From assembly GCA_964464925.1 (NCBI GenBank), contig CAYXLI010000026.1, positions 20,334 through 84,333 of the forward strand: 64,000 bases of DNA, written 5' to 3'. Positions within the stretch are counted from its first letter, which is position 1, and each line of letters opens with the position of its first letter. The translations under genes and the position numbers were made by a program. The notes below the pieces were generated by a model. It worked only from the letters and a program-made list of their open reading frames with translations, had not been told where the DNA came from and did no database searches. This DNA is from CAYXLI01 sp964464925. Lineage in GTDB: Bacteria; Acidobacteriota; Terriglobia; Bryobacterales; Bryobacteraceae. Of this stretch, positions 26,121 through 33,859 are shown piece after piece.

Positions 26121-27641
26121 ATGATAGCATTGCGCCCGATTTTGGTTCTGCTGCTGCTCGCGCTGGTCGCCTTCGGAGGTAGCCTGGCCGGCAGTTTCCA
26201 TTTTGATGATTATTCGCTGTTTGCCGACCCTGCCGTGGCATCCGCCGGTGGTGGACTGTCCGTATGGGAAATCGCAAGGACCCGTCCGCTGACGTACTTC
26301 ACGTTCTGGCTGAATTACGTGCTGGGCGGTAAGGATCCTGTCGCGTACCATGCGGTGAACCTTGCACTGCATCTCGGTGCGGTCTGGCTGGTGTTTGACG
26401 TGCTGCGGCGCGTGATGCCGAAGCCCGCCGCGCTGGCAGCCGCTGGTATCTTCGCAGTGCATCCGATTCAGACTGAGGCGGTGAACTACGTGTTCGCCAG
26501 GAGCAGCGTACTAATGACGGTGTTCTGTCTGCTCTGCTTGCGCGACTGGCTGATGGGAAACCGGTGGCGCGCCGTGGCGTGGTTTGCCGTGGCCCTCCTG
26601 GCGAAGGAAGAATGCGTCGCGCTGCCGTTCTTGCTGCTGCTGTTGTACCTCTCGATTTCGCGAAACGCTGAGGAACTGAAGCAGATCTGGGCGATGTTCG
26701 GGTTGGCCGTGCTGGCCGGCATCCGGACGCTATTTTCGGTCGCTGTTACGCCTGGCGCCGGTGTGGGGACCCAAGCGGGTATGACGCCGGTACAGTATCT
26801 CGGAACGCAAGGACTTTCCATTCTGCGTTACCTGCGGCTGCTGGTTGTGCCTTGGGGATTCACCGTCGATGCCGATCTGCCGGGAAGCGCGAACTGGATC
26901 GCCTGGTTCGGCATAATCGCACTTTGTACGCTGGCGCTGCGGTGGTTTTCGCGAGCGCGGGCGGGCTTCTGGTTCATCGGCGGCATGGTGCTGCTGCTGC
27001 CAAGTTCTTCGGTGCTGGCCGCGGCGGATCTGGCCGCGGACCGGCGCATGTATCTGCCGATGATTGGCTTCGCGGCTGCGCTTGGGCTCCTGCTTGTGAG
27101 ATTGCCGCGGCCGGTCGTGCCGGTAGTGTGCGCGTTTCTCTGCGCGCTGAGTTTCGTGCGAACGGAAACATGGAAGACCGAGCAGTCGCTATGGTCGGAT
27201 GCGGTGGCGAAGGCTCCAAACAAGGTGAGGCCGAAGGTGCAACTTGCCCGGGTCTCCACGCCGGTCGACGCGATATCTCTACTGGAGCAGGCTAAGAATA
27301 TTGCGCCGGAGGATCCTCAGATTGCTTCTGAAATGGGACGGGTGTATGTCGAAGCCGGGCGGCCGGAACTTGCCCTGAGGGAGTTCGGAAGGCAATTGGC
27401 TCTTACTCCGAACGACCCGCGAGCATTGGTAAATCGGGCAGTTGCCCTCCTGCTACTGGGGCAGACGGACGTAGCAAAACAGGATCTGCAAAAAGCGTTG
27501 AAAGCCGAGCCATGCCTCTACGAGGCGAGATTGAATGCGAAACGGCTGGGTATGCCACTGCCCGATTTGAACTGTAAGTTCCCCGATGAGATGGAACAAG
27601 CGTTAGCGGATGCACGATCTTTGACTACGGTGCGGAAGTGA
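26121..27641 (+). CDS. TMTC-like membrane protein with C-terminal TPRs
   Basis: 506 residues. About ten transmembrane helices fill residues 1-370; the first periplasmic loop has FHFDDYSL (Asp-Asp near residue 32), the usual GT-C catalytic site, and HPIQTEAVNYVFARS is highly characteristic of the bacterial and animal TMTC (O-mannosyltransferase-like) family. The C-terminal 120 residues form tetratricopeptide repeats (APEDPQIASEMGRVYVEAGRPELALREFGRQL…). I chose the ATG at 26121, preceded by GGGGA; an ATG at 26106 is possible. It diverges from nth with only about 13 bases between starts. The acceptor is unknown. Confidence 0.78.
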   Translation: MIALRPILVLLLLALVAFGGSLAGSFHFDDYSLFADPAVASAGGGLSVWEIARTRPLTYFTFWLNYVLGGKDPVAYHAVNLALHLGAVWLVFDVLRRVMPKPAALAAAGIFAVHPIQTEAVNYVFARSSVLMTVFCLLCLRDWLMGNRWRAVAWFAVALLAKEECVALPFLLLLLYLSISRNAEELKQIWAMFGLAVLAGIRTLFSVAVTPGAGVGTQAGMTPVQYLGTQGLSILRYLRLLVVPWGFTVDADLPGSANWIAWFGIIALCTLALRWFSRARAGFWFIGGMVLLLPSSSVLAAADLAADRRMYLPMIGFAAALGLLLVRLPRPVVPVVCAFLCALSFVRTETWKTEQSLWSDAVAKAPNKVRPKVQLARVSTPVDAISLLEQAKNIAPEDPQIASEMGRVYVEAGRPELALREFGRQLALTPNDPRALVNRAVALLLLGQTDVAKQDLQKALKAEPCLYEARLNAKRLGMPLPDLNCKFPDEMEQALADARSLTTVRK

Positions 27642-28239
27642 TGTCAAAATCGGCGCGCAGGAATTGCCAGTCGGGCAGTTCGTACGGCTTGAGGTTCGTC
27701 TTCATTGGGACCGAAAAATCCTTCGATTCGAATGGGCCAATGGAGGACACGGTGAACGGGAAGTCGTAGATGTCTTTCTTGTCGGAAAACACCTTGACAT
27801 TCATTTTCAATTCGGGAAGATCTGCCGCGGAATGGTTTACGACGATGAAGTGCAAATCCAGTCCACCGCGCGATCCTTCTGTTACACGCAGGCCCGCAAG
27901 CTCCAGATACTTTGCGAGAGGGTGGGTCGACTTGGAAAGCGGCTTGGGGGCGGTAGAATTGCCGGATGCAACGGGCGCGGCCGCTGAGGATCGTTTGTTC
28001 CCAAGCAGGAAATAGGCTCCGGCCAGTACGGCCACCATGGCCAAGGCAACCAGGGCGGTGACGAGCGCGCCGTTCATAGCGGGCTTCGCGGGGGGCGCTT
28101 CAAAGGATCGGGCCGGTGCGGGTGCAACCGGTTCAGGCGGAGGTGGTTGCTGCGGAACTTCCTTCGCAGCACAATGCGGACATTCGCTATACGCCGGTGG
28201 AACTTCTCTCCCGCACTTCGGACAGATCCAGGTAAACAT
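27625..28239 (-). CDS. Zinc-ribbon membrane protein of unknown function
   Basis: 204 residues. An N-terminal zinc ribbon (CPKCG…CPHC, Cys6/9/20/23) is followed by a proline-rich linker, one transmembrane helix (about 57-78) and an extracytoplasmic beta-rich domain with a conserved-looking LDLHFIVVNHSAADLPELKMNVKVF segment, similar to FxLYD-type domains. The zinc ribbon would face the cytoplasm. Its last 17 bases overlap the 3' end of the convergent TMTC-like gene. No function can be assigned. Confidence 0.78.
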   Translation of the reverse strand: MFTWICPKCGREVPPAYSECPHCAAKEVPQQPPPPEPVAPAPARSFEAPPAKPAMNGALVTALVALAMVAVLAGAYFLLGNKRSSAAAPVASGNSTAPKPLSKSTHPLAKYLELAGLRVTEGSRGGLDLHFIVVNHSAADLPELKMNVKVFSDKKDIYDFPFTVSSIGPFESKDFSVPMKTNLKPYELPDWQFLRADFDITSAP

Positions 28240-28251
28240 TTCGTTTGTAAA

Positions 28252-28266
28252 TGGGGTCAGACCCCA
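28252..28266. repeat. REP-like palindrome TGGGGTC-A-GACCCCA
   Basis: Perfect 7-base arms around one base, 12 bases upstream of the zinc-ribbon gene start. The sequence resembles short palindromes scattered through many bacterial genomes. A further GGGGTC half-site ends the window at 63995-64000, where it is cut off. Confidence 0.45.
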
Positions 28267-28293
28267 ATGGTTAGCTTACACTTTTCTAAACTA

Positions 28294-29400
28294 TCAACCG
28301 ATGCGGTACTGGGCCAGGACCTTGTTGTTGTAATGCATGCCGAAGCCCGGCTCCGTTCGTGGGCTGATGTAGCCTTTGACGGGCGTGATCGGGTTTTCGA
28401 GTACAGCGTCGAAGACCTTCACGTCTGAACCCCTCATGAAGTACTCGATGAAGAGTGCGTTCGGAATGCTGGCCTGTAACTGGGTGTGGATGTCCCAGTT
28501 GTAATGAGGGGCGATCGGAATGTCAAAGGAAGCGGCCATATGGGCAATCTTCAGCCACTCCCCAACGCCGCCGCACACGGTCGCGTCAGGTTGCAGAATA
28601 TCCGCCGCTTTCCGTTCCAGCAGATCGGCGAATGCCCAACGCGTCGCCTCGAGTTCGCCCGTGGCGACAGGGGTATCGAGCGCTTCGGCGATGCGGGCCA
28701 TTGCCGCTACGTTGTCAGCGCGGACAGGCTCCTCGATCCAGAACGGCCGGTGCTCTTCCAGGCGGCGCATCGCGGCAATAGCCGTAGGAGCGTCAGGCCA
28801 GCCACCATTGGCATCGAGCAGGATATCCACGTCCTCCCCGACCGACTTCCGAATGCGACCCATTCTCGCCGCATCTTCCCGCGCGCCGAGCTTTCCGACT
28901 TTCAGCTTGATCGCACTGAAGCCTTGTTCAACATATCCGGCCATTTCGCGGACGAGGTCGTCCTCGGTGTATCCTTCACGGTAATAACCGCCGGTGGCAT
29001 AGCAGCGCAGGCTCGTGGACTGCACGCCGAGCACTTCCATGACAGGCAGCCTCGCGTGCTTGCCCCGTAAATCCCAGAGGGCAATATCGATCGCGCTCAA
29101 TGTTCGCAGCGCGGCTCCACGCCGGCCGGCTTGGATGGACTGCCGGTACATGTCGGACCACAGGTACTCGGAGTGAAATGCATTCGCACCTGTCAAGATC
29201 GGGCGATAGATGCTGTCTACGAGCGCAACCATCGCGGTGCTACCGTCGTATCCGAGGCTGAAACCGACTCCCTCCAATCCGTTGTCTGTATGGATCCGGA
29301 CGACCAGGTGGTCACGATGCGTGATCTGACGAACGGCATCGGAAACCGCAGTGCGCAGAGGGATAGAAATCGCGAATGCCTCGACGTTTGATATCTTCAT
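28294..29400 (-). CDS. Enolase-superfamily enzyme, mandelate racemase/muconate lactonising type
   Basis: 368 residues. The active site matches the mandelate racemase subgroup almost position for position: KLK motif Lys165-x-Lys167, metal ligands Asp196, Glu223 and Glu249, and general base His299 (IAPHYNWDIH). It should abstract the alpha-proton of a carboxylate substrate and act as a racemase, epimerase or sugar-acid dehydratase; the substrate is not evident. The ATG at 29400 gives the family's usual N-terminus (MKISNVEAFAISIPL). It is divergent from the GMC operon with 13 bases between starts, so a shared substrate or shared control is plausible. Confidence 0.9.
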   Translation of the reverse strand: MKISNVEAFAISIPLRTAVSDAVRQITHRDHLVVRIHTDNGLEGVGFSLGYDGSTAMVALVDSIYRPILTGANAFHSEYLWSDMYRQSIQAGRRGAALRTLSAIDIALWDLRGKHARLPVMEVLGVQSTSLRCYATGGYYREGYTEDDLVREMAGYVEQGFSAIKLKVGKLGAREDAARMGRIRKSVGEDVDILLDANGGWPDAPTAIAAMRRLEEHRPFWIEEPVRADNVAAMARIAEALDTPVATGELEATRWAFADLLERKAADILQPDATVCGGVGEWLKIAHMAASFDIPIAPHYNWDIHTQLQASIPNALFIEYFMRGSDVKVFDAVLENPITPVKGYISPRTEPGFGMHYNNKVLAQYRIG

Positions 29401-29413
29401 TGCATTCCATCTT

Positions 29414-30976
29414 ATGGCGAACAAGATTTACGACGTAGTTGTGGTGGGCTCGGGAGCTGCAGGCGGTACGCTGGCGGCTCACCTTGCCCGGCAGGGTGCC
29501 GACGTTGCGGTTGTGGAGGGCGGACCAAAGGTAAATACGCGGACCGACTTCAACACACACGCTCTGCCGCACGAATTCGAGTCGCGACACATTCCGACGA
29601 TGAAGCCGGGCAAGCCGGGCTTCGACTCGGAACGGTCCCGGGGGCTCGGCGGCAAGACAATGTTGTGGAACGCGGTGGCGTGGAGATTCAGCCAGCGCGA
29701 TTTCAAAGGCTACTCCTATGAAGGCGCCGGAAACGATTGGCCGATCGATTACAAAGACCTTGCGCCGTATTACGACAAGATCGAGCGCGAAGTGGGAGTC
29801 TGCGGGAATCTGGACGGCTTGGAAGATCTTCCTGACGGCATTTTCCTGCCGCCGGTCCCGCTGAAATGCAGTGACATTCTGGTGCAGCGTGGAGCGGCGA
29901 AATTGGGGGTGAAGGTCATCCACGTGCGGAAGTCTACGTTAAGCCGCGCGCGTGCCGGGCGGCCGGCTTGCCACTTCTGCGGCAACTGCATGGCTGGCTG
30001 TGATGTGGTCGCGAAGTACAACTCCTACGATGTTCACATGGTACCGGCCCTGAGGACCGGCAAGCTGGACCTAATCCCGAACGCGGTTGTGCGTGAGGTG
30101 GCGCTCTCGGACGAAAATCGGGTTACGGGTGTGCGTTACGTTCACCGCGAAACGAAACAGGAAGGCGAGGTCCGTGGCAAGGCGGTAGTTGTCTCGTGTG
30201 CGTGCGTCCAGAGCGTGGCTCTGCTGCAGATGTCGCGCTCACGGCTGTATCCGGACGGACTTGCCAATTCGAGCGGCAGGCTAGGCAAAGATTTCATTCC
30301 GCATATGACCGCGGGGGTGCAGTGTTTTCTGACGGCGATGAAAGGCAAAGCGGTTCATAACGACGACGGATTTCTGGATCATGCATACATGCCGTCTTTC
30401 ATGCACAATCGCAAGCGAGACTATGCGCGTTCGTTCGGGGCGCAGTTTAATTATCAGAACCGGCGGGCAGTAGGCTGGGCGCGCGATTTTCCCGGTTTCG
30501 GTAAAGCATACAAGCAATCCGTGAAAGATAACTTTCCCGCTTACCTGACCTTTACCCCGTATGGGGAGAAGTTGCCGGATGACACCAACTACATCGATCT
30601 GGACTGGGACAGGAAGGACGCATATGGTCTGCCCCTGGCACGCCGTCATGTGGTGTGGACAGAGAACGATCGCAAGATGTATCGCGACATGACGCTCTGG
30701 TCGAGAGCGATTCTGGAGAAGGCAGGCGCGGAGGGCATCAAGGTTGACGAGGAGCCACGCACCAATCACGAACTCGGCGGCTGCAGAATGGGGGCAGACC
30801 CCAAAACGTCCGTGGTAAATTCGTTCTGCCGCACGCATGATGTGCCGAACCTGTATGTGGTGGACGGCAGCGTGTTCGCTACTGCGTCCGAAAAGAATCC
30901 AACGCACACCATCATGGCATTGGCAGCACGGACGGCGGATCACATTTCGGACCGGTTCAAAAAGGGAGAACTGTAA
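29414..30976 (+). CDS. GMC-family FAD dehydrogenase (gluconate/sugar dehydrogenase large-subunit type)
   Basis: 520 residues. VVVVGSGAAGG (about 8-18) binds FAD; NHELGGCRMG carries the catalytic His and NPTHTIMALAAR the C-terminal GMC block with Asn. An unusual four-cysteine stretch, C-x2-C-x2-C-x3-C at residues 186-196 (ACHFCGNCMAGC), resembles an iron-sulfur site, as known in bacterial FAD-glucose dehydrogenases. No signal peptide; export could occur with the downstream subunit. The ATG at 29414 fits the fold; the extension to 29351 lies over the divergent gene. Its stop codon overlaps the start of the subunit 3 gene. Confidence 0.88.
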   Translation: MANKIYDVVVVGSGAAGGTLAAHLARQGADVAVVEGGPKVNTRTDFNTHALPHEFESRHIPTMKPGKPGFDSERSRGLGGKTMLWNAVAWRFSQRDFKGYSYEGAGNDWPIDYKDLAPYYDKIEREVGVCGNLDGLEDLPDGIFLPPVPLKCSDILVQRGAAKLGVKVIHVRKSTLSRARAGRPACHFCGNCMAGCDVVAKYNSYDVHMVPALRTGKLDLIPNAVVREVALSDENRVTGVRYVHRETKQEGEVRGKAVVVSCACVQSVALLQMSRSRLYPDGLANSSGRLGKDFIPHMTAGVQCFLTAMKGKAVHNDDGFLDHAYMPSFMHNRKRDYARSFGAQFNYQNRRAVGWARDFPGFGKAYKQSVKDNFPAYLTFTPYGEKLPDDTNYIDLDWDRKDAYGLPLARRHVVWTENDRKMYRDMTLWSRAILEKAGAEGIKVDEEPRTNHELGGCRMGADPKTSVVNSFCRTHDVPNLYVVDGSVFATASEKNPTHTIMALAARTADHISDRFKKGEL

Positions 30977-31539
30977 TGGCTGACCGGCGTGAAGCACTCA
31001 AGATCATTGGCGCAATCGGAACAACGTGCGCCTTCCCATTCTCTGCAGGCGAACTGTATGGGCAGCATATGCACGGGGAGCCCGGCAAACAGGCCTCACC
31101 GAGTGCGCCGCAGTTTTTCAAAACAGGCGAGTACGCGGCCATCTCGGCTCTGGCGAACCTGATCATTCCGGATACGGACACGCCCGGCGCAGTGGCGGCG
31201 GGAGTACCGGCGTATATCGACTATGTGGTGCGCAACAACCGCGTGCACCAGGAAACATTCCGGCTCGGGCTGGAGTGGCTGGAAAAGGAGTCGCGCGAGA
31301 GGCACGGAGAGGATTTCGTGAAGCTCACTGAAGAGCAGCAGATCGCGATTCTGCAGCCTGTGAGCGATGCCGTGGATCGGGGCTCACTGTCCAGCCAGGC
31401 GGAGAAGTTCTTTCGCGCGGCCAAGGCGATGACTGCCGATGGCTATTACACATCGAGAATCGGCCTGATGCAGGAGCTTGGGTTTCAGGGCGGAGCAGTG
31501 CTGGCCGAGTATCCGTCGTGCGAGGTGCCCGAGCATTAG
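30976..31539 (+). CDS. Gluconate 2-dehydrogenase subunit 3 family protein
   Basis: 187 residues of the small-subunit family (PF13618) that pairs with GMC dehydrogenases and helps their assembly or export. The N-terminal MADRREALKIIGAIG has a twin-arginine-like RR followed by a hydrophobic stretch, so it may carry the complex across the membrane. SALANLIIPDTDTPGAVAAGVPAYID is the family signature. The start codon shares its A with the TAA of the large subunit gene. No cytochrome subunit is encoded nearby. Confidence 0.9.
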   Translation: MADRREALKIIGAIGTTCAFPFSAGELYGQHMHGEPGKQASPSAPQFFKTGEYAAISALANLIIPDTDTPGAVAAGVPAYIDYVVRNNRVHQETFRLGLEWLEKESRERHGEDFVKLTEEQQIAILQPVSDAVDRGSLSSQAEKFFRAAKAMTADGYYTSRIGLMQELGFQGGAVLAEYPSCEVPEH

Positions 31540-31547
31540 GAGGCATC

Positions 31548-32459
31548 ATGGCGTCTACCGCATTAGCCCCAACGCAGCCCGCCACAGGCAAGATCGTTGT
31601 CGCATTGTATGACGGTTCACGGGCGCCAGTTGCCCCGGCGTTCAACAGTTTGCTTCGCATTCTGGACGGCGACCGCCAGACGGTGTTGACGAAAGACATT
31701 GCCGGCGGTGTTTTCGCAGTGCAAGACATCCTTCCCTTCGGAAATGCCCGCGACAATTATGCGGTGCTGGCGAGTGCGCCGGGATATTCTCAGGCAGGGT
31801 TCTTTCCGGTAAAAGTGAAGGCGGGCGTTGCGCAGACGGTCCCGCTGATGCTGGTGAAAACGGATGCCAGTTACGCCTTTGACAAGTGGAAGAGTTTGCC
31901 GGATTCAGTAGCGAAACTTCTCGTCGACAAAGACCGTTATGACAAGCTCCGGGAGGGCAGCAAAGACGATTTGGCGTGCTTCCTGAACCTGTCCACGTCC
32001 ATGGCGCAGTGCAACCTGCCTTCCGGAACGGCCCTCGATGCAATTCGACAGGTGATTTGGAAGGACTTGCAACAGGACCGCCTGTTCGCCTGGGCGGATG
32101 CCAGCATGGTCGGCCAGGTCAAGGAAGGTGTCGAGCACGGGGCGTTCGCACCGGAGTTGAATCCGGGCGTCTTCCACCCGGGAGCAACCAGAAGCTATAA
32201 GGAGATCCGCTTTGGCGAGGCGAATTTGCAGTTCACGTTCCACGAATCCGAAACACGGCGGGTTGGCGGTGCCGATTGCGTGAAGCTTGAAGTGGACATC
32301 GACTACTACAAGGATCCGGCGGCACACGCGCTGTTGGAAGTGCTGCCGAACAAACTGACCGGCGGCTTGACGGATCCTAAGCAGGTGTATGTGCTGCGAT
32401 GGATCGCGGGTAAGCGCGCCGGATTGCCCGAGTTCGCCCCGCCTTACGTGCTGGTATAG
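31548..32459 (+). CDS. Unidentified protein in the GMC dehydrogenase operon
   Basis: 303 residues, eight bases behind the subunit 3 gene with an AGGAGG ribosome-binding site ahead of the ATG at 31548. No signal peptide or membrane segment. The N-terminal ~100 residues are a beta-sandwich-like region (KIVVALYDGSRAPVAPAF… DILPFGNARDNYAVLASAPGYSQAGFFPVKV), similar in style to domains that decorate surface proteins. The C-terminal part (HESETRRVGGADCVKLEVDIDYY) has no match I know. It converges on the sulfite-oxidase-like gene, four bases apart. Tight linkage argues for a role with the dehydrogenase. Confidence 0.65.
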   Translation: MASTALAPTQPATGKIVVALYDGSRAPVAPAFNSLLRILDGDRQTVLTKDIAGGVFAVQDILPFGNARDNYAVLASAPGYSQAGFFPVKVKAGVAQTVPLMLVKTDASYAFDKWKSLPDSVAKLLVDKDRYDKLREGSKDDLACFLNLSTSMAQCNLPSGTALDAIRQVIWKDLQQDRLFAWADASMVGQVKEGVEHGAFAPELNPGVFHPGATRSYKEIRFGEANLQFTFHESETRRVGGADCVKLEVDIDYYKDPAAHALLEVLPNKLTGGLTDPKQVYVLRWIAGKRAGLPEFAPPYVLV

Positions 32460-32463
32460 AGCA

Positions 32464-33852
32464 TTACTTTCGAGGCCGGGGCCCGTAGAGCTTCAGCAGA
32501 TAATCCAATAGCTCGCTCCGCTCCGCGGGATTCACCTTCGCGCCCCACCGGACCATCTTGTCGATCTCGCGCTCCCACTGCGTCCTCGTCAGCCGCTGCT
32601 GCATGACAATATCCTCCTCATGGCAGGGCTGGCAGGCTGTGTGGAAGCTCTTGGGCGTCTCGAACTTCTTCGCCAGCGCGGGATCGGAGCCGGGCGTCGT
32701 CTTTTGTCCGGCCGGCCTGGGATCGGTGGTCACCTCGACTGCCACTTGCTGCACCACGTTGTTCAGATATCCAGAGGGATTCCATTCCTCGGTCATCGGC
32801 TGCGTCTTACCTGCCGTGTCGAACGCGCGCGCCATCAGGATGTAGTGGCCTGTGCCGGGCGGAGTCCAGGTGTGCTGGAACTGACGCCACCCGTACTGTG
32901 CCTGGTCTTTACCGAGTTGAGCCTTCTGCCAGGTACGTCCCCGATCCGTTGAGACCTCGACGTAGGCGACCGGCTTCTCCCCGGCCCACGCTACCCCCTG
33001 AATTCGCAATGCTCCCGTGCCGATGCTTGCATCCTCGACAGGGCTGGTGATGATCGACTTGACGTTGATCTCTTCCACAGGATGCATCGCTGCGGGATCG
33101 ACAGCCGCCCCCGGAGTGACGGCCCTATCCGGACGCCGGTACGCGGTCTTCATGAAGAATCCATCGTAATCCTTGTCGAGAGCGGTGATGCTGGTCACCC
33201 ACTTCACCCAGCTATCGCCTGCCCAACCAGGGACAATCAGCCGCAGAGGGAAGCCATGCGAGACCGGCATAGTCTGGCCGTTCATCTCATAAGCGAGCAG
33301 CGTGTCGCGCGCCATAGCCTTCCGCAGCGGCAGCGTGCGTTTGAACTCCGGCATCGTGCCCATGGGCACATCCGCGCCATCGAAAAGCAGGTTCTTTGCC
33401 GCCGTCTTCACACCTGCCTTCGCCAGCACGTCTGACAATCGGACTCCGGTCCACCGGGCGTTGCCTACCGATCCGTAAACCCACTGGACGCCCGGCACGG
33501 GCGGATCATACAGCGCGCGGCCATTCCCCGCGCACTCCAAAACACTGACCAATTCCACGCGCGGCAACTTCTTCAGATCCGCCATGGTCAAAGTGACGGA
33601 ACGCTCCACCTCGCCGCCGATCTGCAATTTCCAATCGTCCAGCTTCACTTCGGGCGTGTAGTGATGGCTGCGAACGAAGAAGCGTTCGACAGGCGTCAGC
33701 CACGAAGAAAAGCCGTCGAGCGGCATCTCCAGATCCTGCGGTCTTGTGGACCGCACGATCATAGTCCCATTCTGTGACTCAGCCGGGTAAGCGAGTGTAG
33801 CGAAGCCGGCAGCGGCGAGCGTATGAAAGAAGTTCCTTCTCGAATAGTTCAT
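32464..33852 (-). CDS. Sulfite-oxidase-like molybdopterin enzyme fused to a cytochrome c domain
   Basis: 462 residues. The N-terminus (SRRNFFHTLAAAGFATLA) is a twin-arginine export signal. The catalytic domain has the molybdenum-ligating Cys107 in VLECAGNGR and the dimerisation domain of the sulfite oxidase family. A C-terminal extension of about 60 residues holds a single haem motif CQPCH (about 407-411) with Met433 (DKMVRW) as a likely axial ligand. This makes a self-contained electron path like SorA/SorB joined in one chain. Substrate could be sulfite or an organic sulfoxide. It starts seven bases after the kinase stop codon. Confidence 0.88.
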   Translation of the reverse strand: MNYSRRNFFHTLAAAGFATLAYPAESQNGTMIVRSTRPQDLEMPLDGFSSWLTPVERFFVRSHHYTPEVKLDDWKLQIGGEVERSVTLTMADLKKLPRVELVSVLECAGNGRALYDPPVPGVQWVYGSVGNARWTGVRLSDVLAKAGVKTAAKNLLFDGADVPMGTMPEFKRTLPLRKAMARDTLLAYEMNGQTMPVSHGFPLRLIVPGWAGDSWVKWVTSITALDKDYDGFFMKTAYRRPDRAVTPGAAVDPAAMHPVEEINVKSIITSPVEDASIGTGALRIQGVAWAGEKPVAYVEVSTDRGRTWQKAQLGKDQAQYGWRQFQHTWTPPGTGHYILMARAFDTAGKTQPMTEEWNPSGYLNNVVQQVAVEVTTDPRPAGQKTTPGSDPALAKKFETPKSFHTACQPCHEEDIVMQQRLTRTQWEREIDKMVRWGAKVNPAERSELLDYLLKLYGPRPRK

Positions 33853-33859
33853 GTGCGAT

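Noticed and set aside
30789..30803. TGGGGGCAGACCCCA, similar to the palindrome at 28252
   Set aside because: It encodes the conserved GCRMGADP motif of GMC enzymes, so the likeness is explained by coding constraint.
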